Positions 16,254 to 24,307 of a stretch of DNA of 64,000 bases are shown here, one piece after another; within the stretch, counting starts at the first letter, position 1, and each line of letters opens with the position of its first letter. The notes beneath the pieces are model-generated. The model saw nothing but the letters and a program-made list of their open reading frames with translations, did not search any database and was not told the DNA's origin. The stretch lies in assembly GCF_000814005.1 (NCBI RefSeq), contig NZ_JWLK01000001.1:1054001-1118000 (forward strand), given 5' to 3'. Position numbers and translations under genes: made by a program. Origin of the DNA: Ruegeria sp. ANG-S4. GTDB taxonomy: Bacteria; Pseudomonadota; Alphaproteobacteria; Rhodobacterales; Rhodobacteraceae.

Positions 16254-16607
16254 CTAGACTTCAACCAGTGACTGGAAACTCGCAAAAATCATGCGTTTGC
16301 CATCAAAGGGCATTGGATTGTTCTCTATGGACTCCTGCATCTCGGACATGACCTTTTCCATGTTTGTGTCGTGGGTCTCCTTGTCCGGCCATATGACGTG
16401 CGAATAGGCGACGGTTTCATCCGGTTCGCACTTCACAGCCATTGGGAATGACGTGATCTTGCCGTCCGGAACATCGTCGCCCCAAGCATCCACGGCGGCG
16501 AGTGCGCCATGCTTTTTGAACAAAGGCGTCACTTCTTTGGAATGTGCAATGAAGACATCCTTGTTCGCCGTGGGGACGGCATAGGCTGCAACAGTAATAT
16601 AGGTCAT
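16254..16607 (-). CDS. DUF1428 family protein
   Basis: A 117-residue ferredoxin-like dimeric alpha/beta-barrel protein: MTYITVAAYAVPTANKD opens it, followed by AVDAWGDDVPDGKITSFPMAV and FSHVIWPDKETHD-like and NPMPFDGKRMIFASF segments, all characteristic of DUF1428. The family has no established reaction. AAGGAG lies before the ATG. It follows the PhnB-like VOC gene by only 15 bp and is probably cotranscribed with it. The two are frequently seen together with small stress or detoxification genes. Confidence 0.85.
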   Translation of the reverse strand: MTYITVAAYAVPTANKDVFIAHSKEVTPLFKKHGALAAVDAWGDDVPDGKITSFPMAVKCEPDETVAYSHVIWPDKETHDTNMEKVMSEMQESIENNPMPFDGKRMIFASFQSLVEV

Positions 16608-16622
16608 ACCAAACTCCTTGAT

Positions 16623-17081
16623 TTACGATCCTGCAAATGCGGCTTCCAGCTCAGAAATGTCGATCTTCTTCATCTTGTACATCGCTTGGCGCGCGCGCTC
16701 TGCAGCGGCCTGGTCTTTGGCAGCCTGCATATCAAGCAGTACTTGCGGATAGATTTGCCAGGACAGGCCCCAACGATCTTTTAGCCAACCACACTGGGCT
16801 TCCTCACCTCCATCCGAGGTCAGCGCCGCCCAGAGACGGTCGATTTCACCCTGATCATTTGCAAGCACACTGATCGAAGCCGCTTCGGTCAGCTTAAAGT
16901 GAGGACCACCATTCAGGATTTGGTAGGGCGCACCCGCGAGGGTGAAATCAACCATCACCGGCTCGCCAGCGTCTGGAGCCAAAACCGTTTCCATGCGGCT
17001 GTCAGGCATTAATGAAACGTAGAAATTCGCTGCGTCCGCGCCGCCACTTTCAAACCAAAGGCAGGTGCGGACCTTTTGCAT
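16623..17081 (-). CDS. PhnB-like VOC superfamily protein
   Basis: This 152-residue protein has the fold of the vicinal oxygen chelate family in the PhnB/3-demethylubiquinone-methyltransferase-like subgroup. RTCLWFESGGADAANFYVSL starts it, with YQILNGGPHFKLTEAASISV in the middle and CGWLKDRWGLSWQIYPQVL towards the end. The C-terminal 35 residues form a Lys/Ala helix. The subgroup often lacks the full metal site and its functions are unclear. It heads a minus-strand unit with the DUF1428 gene, divergent from a MarR gene that may regulate it. Confidence 0.8.
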   Translation of the reverse strand: MQKVRTCLWFESGGADAANFYVSLMPDSRMETVLAPDAGEPVMVDFTLAGAPYQILNGGPHFKLTEAASISVLANDQGEIDRLWAALTSDGGEEAQCGWLKDRWGLSWQIYPQVLLDMQAAKDQAAAERARQAMYKMKKIDISELEAAFAGS

Positions 17082-17268
17082 TACGCATCACCTATGTGTC
17101 TTGGAGAATGCGTACCGGTTGGATGCGTAATGCTGCGATCATCCCATACCGGCGTTTGAGCACGCTCCGAGCTCGACCAATTCAAGCGGCTTAATTTCTT
17201 CTCAGGCAATTTGGTGAACATGCTCATGGCGTATCAATTCAGGAATCGCTGATTTACCGTCCACAATA

Positions 17269-17293
17269 TTGACAAATACGTTGATGTCAACGT
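17269..17293 (+). promoter_or_regulatory. Promoter -35 element with MarR-type palindrome
   Basis: TTGACA at 17269-17274 is followed by ACGTTGA-TG-TCAACGT (17278-17293), a perfect 7-bp inverted repeat. It lies between the divergent VOC and MarR genes. A -10-like TAATGA at 17293 would put the transcript start at or next to the MarR ATG at 17305, suggesting a leaderless, autoregulated mRNA. Confidence 0.45.
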
Positions 17294-17304
17294 AATGAAG
17301 CCGT

Positions 17305-17757
17305 ATGAGAGACGACTTGCCTATTGAAGTAACGCATGAGGTTCGGGATCGGTGCCTCTGTCTGCACCTTCAACGCGCCGCACGGTCTATTGCCAGGAGG
17401 TTTGATGAAGCTCTGAGACCGCTGGGTTTGACCCACGGTCAGTACTCGCTTTTGATGGCATTGAATCGCCCGGGGGCACCGAGACTTGGCGAATTGGCGA
17501 AGTTCCTTGCAATGGATCGCACAACCCTCACCGCAAATTTGAAACCTCTGGAGCGGCGGGGGCTTCTGGTAATGCAACCGGACAGCAGCGACAAGCGCAG
17601 CAGGCGTATCGGTTTGTCGGATGCGGGACGGGATCTGCTGGTTCAAGCCGTACCAATCTGGCGGAAAACCCATGACGACGTTGATGTCCTTCTCGGAAGA
17701 GACGACACACAGTTCTTGAAAGCTGATTTGTTGTCCTTGTCTTTTGGTGAAGCCTAG
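17305..17757 (+). CDS. MarR-family transcriptional regulator
   Basis: A 150-residue protein with the MarR layout: LQRAARSIARRFDEALRPLGLTHGQYSLL as dimer helix, LGELAKFLAMDRTTLTANLKPLERRGLL as winged helix, and DKRSRRIGLSDAGRDLL as the wing with its conserved DxR. It is divergent from the PhnB-like VOC/DUF1428 pair, and the palindrome at 17278 lies between them, so it probably represses both directions. The ligand is unknown. No Shine-Dalgarno site is visible, in line with a leaderless transcript. Confidence 0.8.
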   Translation: MRDDLPIEVTHEVRDRCLCLHLQRAARSIARRFDEALRPLGLTHGQYSLLMALNRPGAPRLGELAKFLAMDRTTLTANLKPLERRGLLVMQPDSSDKRSRRIGLSDAGRDLLVQAVPIWRKTHDDVDVLLGRDDTQFLKADLLSLSFGEA

Positions 17758-17873
17758 CTGGAACTTCCGAAGTGGATATTTCCCATATCCAACCTAGAAT
17801 TCGCTGTGTTACGCAGAATGTGGGTTAGCTGACTGCGAGGTTTTGCGCTGCGCAAATAGTTTCGTGGATGGTG

Positions 17874-18311
17874 CTACGGAGCAACGGCCAATTCAGTTAC
17901 GCATGGCATCTTGGCATGCTGCGGCAAGTCGGGATCAGGACGGTGCCACGGCTGGGCCGAAGACACCCACAAGCTGCCCTGGCTGCGGTAATCTGACGGG
18001 TCTTTCAGGGTCCCAACTTTGATTGCTTTATACTCTGGGGCCGCACTGTTCCACGAAATGACATGCACTCCGCAAGTCGGACAAAACTGTCGAAACACAG
18101 TATTCCCACTGTCGACTGTATTGCTGAATGTTTCGGGCTCCCCTTCCACGACTGTGACGGCCGACGCGGGAAACATTATCCCATGGGCTTCTGCACCACC
18201 GGATGTTTTCTGGCAGTCACGGCAAAAGCATGCACCCGAAACAATGGGTTCCGCAGTCACACGATACTTGATGGCGCCACAGAGACATTCTCCTTCATAG
18301 ACTTTAGTCAT
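17874..18311 (-). CDS. GFA family (glutathione-dependent formaldehyde-activating-like) protein
   Basis: From ATG 18311 the product has 145 residues. GGAGGACAAGG precedes this start, so the upstream in-frame start at 18338 is not used. The zinc ligands of the Mss4-like GFA fold are all present: CLCGAIKY near residue 8, CFCRDCQKTSGG near 28, and FCPTCGVHV near 80. The founding member was reported to speed formation of S-hydroxymethylglutathione, but most family members have unproven activity. Its start overlaps the end of the MarR gene by eight bases, so the two form an operon under the tandem operators at 18756. Confidence 0.85.
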   Translation of the reverse strand: MTKVYEGECLCGAIKYRVTAEPIVSGACFCRDCQKTSGGAEAHGIMFPASAVTVVEGEPETFSNTVDSGNTVFRQFCPTCGVHVISWNSAAPEYKAIKVGTLKDPSDYRSQGSLWVSSAQPWHRPDPDLPQHAKMPCVTELAVAP

Positions 18312-18753
18312 CCTTGTCCTCCTTCTCGGCAAATCCACTAATCATGGCGATGGCGACACGTTGAGCTGCTGCAATGTCTTCAAGAGGCAGGTTTTTGGCA
18401 ACGCTCTCGATGTTGAGGGCCTCACGCTCCAGGACGCTTCGGATTAGGTTCGCACCGGATAGTGATAATGCCAAAAGATCTGAGCGAAGATGCGCTGTAT
18501 TTTTGCGACGTTCAATCAAACCCTTATCGAGCAACGCGTTCGCAGTTTTCTGAATAAACTGGCGCGGTGCGATCATGCGGTCTGCAATCCTTGGGACAGG
18601 AAGCGGACCATAGTCATGAAGCTGTTCCAGAACCGCACGTTCCGTGATGGTCAATCCGCTACCGTCCAACTCGCGCGCGACAGCACCCTCAAGAACCTTG
18701 TACAGCGGGCGCACGAGACGGATGAAGTCGTAGAGTTGTTTGGCATCATTCAT
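18304..18753 (-). CDS. MarR-family regulator of the GFA operon
   Basis: The 149-residue winged-helix protein has LTITERAVLEQLHDYGPLPVPRIADRM, then APRQFIQKTANALLDKGLIERRKN and SDLLALSLSGANLI, fitting MarR. It begins at ATG 18753 right beside two tandem palindromes and has no Shine-Dalgarno site, because the space is taken by the operator. Autorepression is therefore very likely. Translation may be leaderless or inefficient. The downstream GFA-family gene overlaps its end. The ligand is unknown; electrophile or aldehyde sensing would fit the partner gene but is not shown. Confidence 0.8.
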   Translation of the reverse strand: MNDAKQLYDFIRLVRPLYKVLEGAVARELDGSGLTITERAVLEQLHDYGPLPVPRIADRMIAPRQFIQKTANALLDKGLIERRKNTAHLRSDLLALSLSGANLIRSVLEREALNIESVAKNLPLEDIAAAQRVAIAMISGFAEKEDKDD

Positions 18754-18755
18754 AA

Positions 18756-18792
18756 TGACATTTAAGATGTCATAATGACATTCATGATGTCA
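18756..18792. promoter_or_regulatory. Two tandem perfect palindromic operators
   Basis: TGACAT-TTAAG-ATGTCA (18756-18772) and TGACAT-TCATG-ATGTCA (18776-18792) are identical 6-bp inverted repeats with 5-bp spacers, placed exactly 20 bp apart, two helical turns. The proximal site is two bases from the MarR start codon. This is a strong candidate for cooperative binding of two MarR dimers. Confidence 0.75.
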
Positions 18793-18956
18793 ATAGTTTT
18801 AAGCTCGAATTACGAACTAGCTTGTTGTGGGTCGCAGGCGGAAACCGCCATGTGTTGAGAGGAACGATCAGCGAGCGGCAATTGCCGGATTGGACTGCTT
18901 CTGAAGGATTTGGAGCGCCGCGGTCTTTGGACTGGGCCAGGCGCTCCTTGCGGAAC

Positions 18957-19466
18957 TCAGCTGTTACTGTTGGCTATCGTCCGGTGCGCAAAAGGCAAGT
19001 CAATCTTCAGACCGCGGGCTTCCATGATCCACGCGGCGACAATCGCGTACACGATATGTCCATACAGTGCGACATAGGTGATCCCAGTCCAACCCAGAAA
19101 AGGTGCGTTGCCAGTCACCAAATGCGCCATGACGTAGAGGGCAAAGACCCATAGGATTACGCCATAGAGCAACGCAGTGGCTATCCAGGGCATCTTTGGC
19201 ACTACGGCCCGTTGCAACGGTCGCGCGATCAGTGCCCAACCCAAGGCGTAAAAGACAAGACCTGTGAGCGTGTGCAACAGGTAAGCCGCTCCAGGCGGGT
19301 TCACTCCGAATATTGCGTTGATCGAGGCTCCGGCTAGACCAACGGGGGCAAGTTTGGAAAAGCCAAATAGCGGGCTCAACGCTTGTCCGAAGACGTCGAA
19401 TGCAATTGTCGCAAAGGCTCCGGCAACAAGGACAGTAAATGCCGTTTGTTTTAGGTTGGGTTTCAT
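18957..19466 (-). CDS. Integral membrane protein of about 170 aa, unknown
   Basis: The 169-residue product has about four hydrophobic segments: residues 9-30, 60-82, 93-115 and 130-148. It starts with a short Lys-containing cytosolic tail (MKPNLKQTAF) and ends in a polar tail. Short motifs such as FGVNPPGAAYLLHTLTGLVFY and YGHIVYAIVAAWIMEARG contain histidines within or near the membrane that could bind metal or haem, but this is speculative. It is related to uncharacterised membrane proteins of alphaproteobacteria as far as recalled. AAAGGTG precedes the ATG. No operon partner is evident. Confidence 0.65.
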   Translation of the reverse strand: MKPNLKQTAFTVLVAGAFATIAFDVFGQALSPLFGFSKLAPVGLAGASINAIFGVNPPGAAYLLHTLTGLVFYALGWALIARPLQRAVVPKMPWIATALLYGVILWVFALYVMAHLVTGNAPFLGWTGITYVALYGHIVYAIVAAWIMEARGLKIDLPFAHRTIANSNS

Positions 19467-19815
19467 GGGGACACCTTTTGGTTGTTGGTGAACCGCAGAT
19501 GGTCAAAAGCTAATTTGTTTGGAACTCCCCCTCACGCAGTTGGGATGTCTCGCAACAGTCACGCAAAGTCATTTGAAACAATGACCCGAATTTCGCTAAC
19601 AATCCGGTGATGTGAATGTAGTAAGGTTACAAAGAGGGTCTGGGTATTTACTTCCTGATTGTGCAGTCTGTTTCGCGATTTCCCGCTCTGAGCCATTTTG
19701 CATTGGAGTTTCAAGGACAGATGCAAGGGATTGTGTTCGGGGGTCATCCGATCGATTGCGCGTTGAACCACCCTCATAGTTGGCGCGCATTAGCACTGGT
19801 CCAGGAGTGTTGAAT

Positions 19816-20763
19816 ATGCCGGACCGGCAGGAACTTGAGACATTTGTGGCGATGGCGGTTCTTGCGCCATCCAGCCACAACACGCAGCCGTGGTTGTTTC
19901 AGATCGGAAAGGATTGCATTCGCCTGATTGCCGACCGGACGCGCGCCTTGCCTGTGAACGACCCGGTTGATCGCGAATTGACCATAAGTTGCGGATGCGC
20001 GTTGATGAACTTGCGGATTGTCGGCGCGGCAAGTGGATATGGCGTAAGGGTGTCATTGTTTCCGGAACCGAATGACGAGGATGTCTTTGCGGACGTAGAG
20101 TTTTCTGTAGCAGGTAACGCAACTCTTTCGGCTTTGTTCGACGCTATTCCAAATAGGCACACTTACCGCAAACGCTTCGCAGAGAGAGAGGTCTCAAAGC
20201 AGAAAACGAACCAGCTCGAAGCGTCAGCGGCCAGGGAAAACGCAGAATTGTGTTTCGTTGGGGATGACGCAACTCAGGTAGCGGTTTGCAATCTTGTCAG
20301 CGAAGGAGATCGATTGCAGTGGGCGAACCCGAGCTGGCGAAGGGAATTAGCACAATGGATGCACGCTCGCCGTGTGGGAGATGGTCTCGCCCTTCCAGGT
20401 TTCGCGGCACCAGTGGCGCGGGCAATCATACGGCGGTTTGATATTGGCAAAGGTGTTGGAGCCAGTGATGCTGAGCTTTTTAAGCATTCACCGCTCATCG
20501 GGGTTCTGACAACGGACAATGATAAAGCGCGTGATTGGCTTACGGCTGGACAGGCGCTTCAACGTGTTCTCCTCACCGCAGCTGCAGCAGGTCTGCAAGT
20601 AAGCTATCTGAACCAACCCATTGAACTACCGGAATTGCGAACGAGACTTGCGAATATTGCTGGGATAAACGGTGTCCCACAGATTCTATTTCGGATTGGG
20701 TATCCTATAGACGCGCCGACAAAGGCGCCGAGAAGAGACACTGAGGATGTGATAATCGCTTAG
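19816..20763 (+). CDS. Acg-like nitroreductase family FMN oxidoreductase
   Basis: The start at 19816 is preferred because AGGAG lies eight bases before it and the family starts near ETFVAMAVLAPSSHNTQPW. The 315-residue protein carries the FMN-binding segments of the Acg group of nitroreductases: APSSHNTQPWLF near residue 16, DRTRALPVNDPVDRELTISCG near 40, GVLTTDNDKARDWLTAGQALQRVLLTAA and SYLNQPIELPELR. Mycobacterial Acg lacks the usual reductase activity and may store FMN, so the reaction here is uncertain. The gene is alone on its strand. Confidence 0.8.
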   Translation: MPDRQELETFVAMAVLAPSSHNTQPWLFQIGKDCIRLIADRTRALPVNDPVDRELTISCGCALMNLRIVGAASGYGVRVSLFPEPNDEDVFADVEFSVAGNATLSALFDAIPNRHTYRKRFAEREVSKQKTNQLEASAARENAELCFVGDDATQVAVCNLVSEGDRLQWANPSWRRELAQWMHARRVGDGLALPGFAAPVARAIIRRFDIGKGVGASDAELFKHSPLIGVLTTDNDKARDWLTAGQALQRVLLTAAAAGLQVSYLNQPIELPELRTRLANIAGINGVPQILFRIGYPIDAPTKAPRRDTEDVIIA

Positions 20764-20822
20764 CGGACCGGATCGATCAATTTGAGAAGCGTTTCACATA
20801 CGACGCACATACAAACTGAACT

Positions 20823-21593
20823 TTAACCCGTTCCGTTTTCTTGCTGATCGAGGAGGTACGAGTAGGTACCGTTCGTTTCGCGGATCAGTGCTATGTCATG
20901 TTTTTCAAACTTGCACTTCTGCTGCGAAACAATTTCGCCATTCATTTCGAGCACTTGATCCAAGGCGTGGGCGAACTTCCCAACCCGAACAGAGGGAACC
21001 CAAATTGGGCTCCATGGATCGACAACTGCTGTGTGGTTCAAACCGACATTGGCATCGGCTCGCATAATGGAATGAGTTACATCATCACGGTTGCTCTCAG
21101 TTTGGCGTTTCCAACCAAACAACTCATCGTAGAAATCGTCTGGATAGTCATTGCTTTGCGATAGGTAGACTTCGGGCCCGAATTGTTTGGTTGGTGCTGG
21201 AAAGGCGTGCCGGGAAAAGCAAATGCCAACGAACGCACCATTGGGATCGCATAAAAGACAGTTGCGCCCGACACCCGGGACCTCAAAGGGAGGTTTCACA
21301 ACTCTGCCGCAGAGACCGACACACCTTTCCGCGGCCTGGTCGACATCATCAACCTCGACATACGGAACCCAGCCACGTAGGTGCGGCATATTGGGTTCCA
21401 CGATCCCTGCACCTGCCTCATTGGACAATACGCTTAGGATATAGTCTCCCTCGCCTCCTCCCCATGCAAAGTTGGTTGCGTGTTCGACCAAGTAACTCCA
21501 GCCCGCGACTCTTTCGTAGAAGCTTTGGGACAAGTGTGCATCGGCTGTAAACAAGTCATGCCAAACAATCCGACCCGTCTTGTCTGAATTCAT
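20823..21593 (-). CDS. Two-domain VOC (glyoxalase-like) protein
   Basis: The start at 21593 follows GAGAGGTATTGCA; the longer frame to 21647 has no such site. The 256-residue protein consists of two VOC modules. The first, IVWHDLFTADAHLSQSFYERVAGW, ends around DPNGAFVGICF; the second, FGPEVYLSQSNDYPDDFYDELFGW, ends in a divergent strand. Tandem VOC proteins of this type are common in actinobacteria and proteobacteria (CFP30-like) and their substrates are mostly unknown. A metal site would need the His in WHD and a Glu, but the second module lacks an obvious pair. Confidence 0.7.
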   Translation of the reverse strand: MNSDKTGRIVWHDLFTADAHLSQSFYERVAGWSYLVEHATNFAWGGGEGDYILSVLSNEAGAGIVEPNMPHLRGWVPYVEVDDVDQAAERCVGLCGRVVKPPFEVPGVGRNCLLCDPNGAFVGICFSRHAFPAPTKQFGPEVYLSQSNDYPDDFYDELFGWKRQTESNRDDVTHSIMRADANVGLNHTAVVDPWSPIWVPSVRVGKFAHALDQVLEMNGEIVSQQKCKFEKHDIALIRETNGTYSYLLDQQENGTG

Positions 21594-21747
21594 TGCAATA
21601 CCTCTCAGCATGAGTGCGAGGTACCGGTATTTGCCCTGTTTGGTCATTGATTTGAGTCAATGCTGCAGGGTCGGCTAAGAGCCCGAAGATGACATTGGTA
21701 TTCTTTCCGCCTAGCTTGCAGGTAATGCGTTAGTTGGAGGGATTACT

Positions 21748-22233
21748 ATGTCGACGCCAGAAAGCAGGCTTAAAGAATTGGGCTTGAAATTGCCTGCGCC
21801 TACCAAGTTACCGGATGGCCTGCACATACCCTTCGAATTTGTTAATGTCAGAGGTGACCGAGCACTTTTCTCTGGTCACCCAAAAAACGCAATGGATGGT
21901 AGTCTGGCCGGGCCCTTTGGAGTTGTCGGAGCCGAAATTACTACGGATCAAGCGTATGCTGAGGCCCGCGAAGTGGCACTAACGGTACTGGCTAACCTGA
22001 AAGCAGAAATAGGCGAGCTATCAAGAATTGTTGGATGGGTCCGCGTCTTTGGTATGGTGACATCTGCGCCCGGATACTCGGATCAACATGTTGTGGTAAA
22101 TGGCTTTAGCGATTTGATCATTGAGGTGTTCGGCCCAGACATCGGTCGCCATGCGCGCTCGGCTATCGGTGTGTCTGGACTACCGCTCGGTTTCGCAATG
22201 GAAATTGAGGGCGAAGTTATGATCTCTGCCTGA
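21748..22233 (+). CDS. RidA family protein (YjgF/UK114)
   Basis: This 161-residue member of the Rid family starts right after GGAGGGATTACT. It belongs to the longer, atypical subgroup that begins SRLKELGLKLPAP and shows VRGDRALFSGHPK, EAREVALTVLANLKAEIG, RIVGWVRVFGMVTSAPGYSDQ and ARSAIGVSGLPLGFAMEIEGEV. In true RidA an arginine in the last segment (here HARSAIGV) binds the carboxylate of 2-aminoacrylate. That arginine is present, although imine deaminase activity in this subgroup is not established. The neighbouring NIPSNAP gene is in the same direction but 130 bp away. Confidence 0.85.
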   Translation: MSTPESRLKELGLKLPAPTKLPDGLHIPFEFVNVRGDRALFSGHPKNAMDGSLAGPFGVVGAEITTDQAYAEAREVALTVLANLKAEIGELSRIVGWVRVFGMVTSAPGYSDQHVVVNGFSDLIIEVFGPDIGRHARSAIGVSGLPLGFAMEIEGEVMISA

Positions 22234-22366
22234 CAGGCCTGCGACGGCTTTGTCCGCATCGCCGCCCTAGGCGATTATCCTATGATCCCCATGCCGTGAA
22301 CAGACGAGAGCACACCGAGAGACGTCAAGCGGCTTCTCTCGCATGAGGCAAGCAAAGGAGACGACT

Positions 22367-22684
22367 ATGCCGCTATACGAACGTCGTACTTATCAGGTGC
22401 GTGTTGGCCAAATGCCCGAACTCACCGCGCTCTATCGTGAGAAAGCTTGGCCCGTCATCCAGGCGGCCGGTCTCGCAAAACACTGCGTGGGCTATTTCAT
22501 CACTGACACCGGAGCGCTGCATCAGTTGGTGCACATTTGGAGGTTCGAGGATGACGCTGAGCGCCGCAATTTCTGGGAGAAGCTCCTAGGCATCGACGCT
22601 TTCCCCTTAGTCGAGATACGGTCGCTTCTAGTCAGTCAGGAGAACCAGCTAATGCGCGGCGCGGATTGGGGCCCGGTGGTTTGA
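22367..22684 (+). CDS. NIPSNAP family protein
   Basis: The ATG at 22367 is preceded by AAAGGAGACGACT. The 105-residue product begins LYERRTYQVRVGQMPELTALY and contains VGYFITDTGALHQLVHIWRFEDDAERRNFW, the characteristic pattern of NIPSNAP domains, which adopt the dimeric alpha/beta-barrel fold. Bacterial members often sit in catabolic or detoxification clusters and their reaction is not defined. The upstream in-frame start at 22343 is judged unused. A dispersed repeat follows the gene. Confidence 0.85.
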   Translation: MPLYERRTYQVRVGQMPELTALYREKAWPVIQAAGLAKHCVGYFITDTGALHQLVHIWRFEDDAERRNFWEKLLGIDAFPLVEIRSLLVSQENQLMRGADWGPVV

Positions 22685-22989
22685 CGTGTTGGGCAAACGG
22701 TAACCCTGCGCGCCGAGCCGATATTTGGGCGAGTTGAACCCAACCGAAAGCCCCAAATAGCCTCTCAGAGCCCAATGCGGGCGACCCCGCGCGGCTTGTG
22801 CTCGAATCTTCAAGATCCGCTTAGTCCGCATTTGGCGATTTCGACCTATCTCAAATTTCGCGCTCGCAGCGAATGACTGGAAAGCGGGTTGCATTCGCAG
22901 CATTCGGACAATGCGCTCAAGTTCGGCTTTGGGCCGATAACTCACGGAAGAAAGGGTAGGAACCCATACTGCGGGGCTTCCGAGGTCTG
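22685..22989. other. Gene-free stretch holding dispersed repeat copy 3
   Basis: No gene is supported. The stretch holds the repeat at 22861-22940 and an upstream CCGCTTAGTCCGCATTTGG block that may be part of the same longer element. Confidence 0.6.
22861..22940 (+). repeat. Dispersed intergenic repeat, copy 3
   Basis: CGCAGCGAATG, GCGGGTTGC, GCAGCATTCGG and finally CGGCTTTGGGCCG: the most complete copy in the window. Confidence 0.65.
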
Positions 22990-23583
22990 CTAGTTGCCCT
23001 TGAGTACTTCACCAATCAAATGGTTCATAACCTCCTTGTAGACCTCCGGATCGCCCCCATAGGCGATCTCTAGCGCGGCGCGATCAAACGCGGCCGACAA
23101 CAAATTAGTCAAAGCATCGATCTGTTTTGGGGAATGCTCAGGAAGAGCCCGCGAAAGCCCTTCACGAAGTTCTTCTGTTCCATTGGCCCGGGTCAACGCG
23201 ACAGCGGTGCTGTGCCCTAATACCGCTGGGGCCTCTTCCATCAGGAGGCGTACTCGGCCTGGGACCAACATCGCTTCAAAAAAGGCATTCGATCCTGTCA
23301 CCATGGCCTGTTCGGGATCGGCCACATTGCGCGTTTCCTGGTCAATATGGTGTGAGATTGCTTTGGCCTCCTCTTCTGCGACGGCGCGGAAAAGGTCAGC
23401 CTTGTCGTTGAAATGATGATACAGCGCGCCTCGAGTTACGCTGGCCCTACGAACGATGTCTGGGGTTGCAGTATCGGCAAATCCCGAATCCACAAACAGT
23501 TCTCGGGCAGCCTCTACGAGTTTGGCACGCGTTTCGGCGCGTCGGTCTGCCTGGCTGCGTCGGGCGGGTTTTTCTTGGGGCAA
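22990..23583 (-). CDS. TetR-family transcriptional regulator
   Basis: Its 197 residues begin with a basic stretch (RRSQADRRAETRAK) and a TetR helix-turn-helix, LVEAARELFVDSGFADTATPDIVRRASVTRGALYHHFNDKADLF. The helical ligand-binding domain follows and shows no signature that would identify the inducer. It is divergent from a VOC gene, with two near-identical palindromes between them, and thus probably represses that gene and itself. The arrangement is typical for a small-molecule-responsive detoxification pair. Confidence 0.85.
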   Translation of the reverse strand: MPQEKPARRSQADRRAETRAKLVEAARELFVDSGFADTATPDIVRRASVTRGALYHHFNDKADLFRAVAEEEAKAISHHIDQETRNVADPEQAMVTGSNAFFEAMLVPGRVRLLMEEAPAVLGHSTAVALTRANGTEELREGLSRALPEHSPKQIDALTNLLSAAFDRAALEIAYGGDPEVYKEVMNHLIGEVLKGN

Positions 23584-23617
23584 ATTTAACGGCTCCGAAT
23601 TTCACTACTAGCATCTT

Positions 23618-23668
23618 ACATACATCTTGCATGTTTTTACAAATCCATGATACATACACAGTGCATGT
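23618..23668. promoter_or_regulatory. Paired TetR-type operators
   Basis: ACATACATCTTGCATGT (23618-23634) and ACATACACAGTGCATGT (23652-23668) share the imperfect palindrome ACATaCA-N3-TGcATGT and are 34 bp apart. They occupy the region between the divergent TetR and VOC genes, so each probably controls one promoter. Confidence 0.65.
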
Positions 23669-23686
23669 AAGTGAGGGAGATGAAAA

Positions 23687-24112
23687 ATGCGTGTCACTCA
23701 ATATTATCCGGTCATTCAATCTGAAACGGTTTCTGAGACGGCAGAGTTCTACAAACGTCACTTTGGCTTCCGCGCAGCATTCGAGGCGGATTGGTATGTG
23801 CATCTGCAGAGCGAAGCGGATCCGTCGGTCAATCTCGCGGTCGTGCAGTCGGACCACGAGACGATCCCAGAGGTTTCGCGCGGTGCGTCTAAGGGTATGA
23901 TCCTCAACTTTGAAGTCGAGGATGTCGACAAGGTAGACGAGCGACTTCGGTCGGAAGGCGTTCCGGTGGCAAAGTCACTTGTGAGCGAGCCGTTTGGCCA
24001 ACGCCATGCGATTTATCGCGATCCAAACGGGGTACTGATAGATGTTATCACTCAGATCCCACCCTCAGAGGAGTTCCTGTCTCAATATGCAGCCGACGCG
24101 GTACCGACGTGA
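23687..24112 (+). CDS. VOC family (glyoxalase-like) protein
   Basis: A single-module-length VOC protein of 141 residues starting after GAGGGAGATGAAA. TVSETAEFYKRHFGF, DWYVHLQSE, ILNFEVEDVDKVDERL and FGQRHAIYRDPNGVLIDVIT are typical of the glyoxalase/bleomycin-resistance fold. It is probably a dimer and metal binding is possible, but the catalytic pair is not clear. The divergent TetR gene and the operator pair suggest inducible expression by a toxic compound. A GC-rich hairpin lies 32 bp after the stop. Confidence 0.8.
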   Translation: MRVTQYYPVIQSETVSETAEFYKRHFGFRAAFEADWYVHLQSEADPSVNLAVVQSDHETIPEVSRGASKGMILNFEVEDVDKVDERLRSEGVPVAKSLVSEPFGQRHAIYRDPNGVLIDVITQIPPSEEFLSQYAADAVPT

Positions 24113-24143
24113 TTCAAGTTGCCCCAAGAACCTTCTGATTGAT

Positions 24144-24173
24144 GATTGCGCGGCCGACCTGTGTCGCGCAATC
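24144..24173 (+). terminator. Hairpin downstream of the VOC gene
   Basis: GATTGCGCG and CGCGCAATC form a perfect 9-bp stem with a 12-base loop. No T-run follows, so termination would be Rho-assisted or the hairpin may stabilise the 3' end. Confidence 0.4.
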
Positions 24174-24307
24174 TAAGCCACTATTGGTGCATTCGATATT
24201 GTTGGCCATACCTTTGATCCTGAATACGCGAAAGGCAGAGCGTGCGGAGATATAGACAGTTTAACCTGACGCGATACCAAACTCTGTTCAATGCTTGGTA
24301 AATTCCA

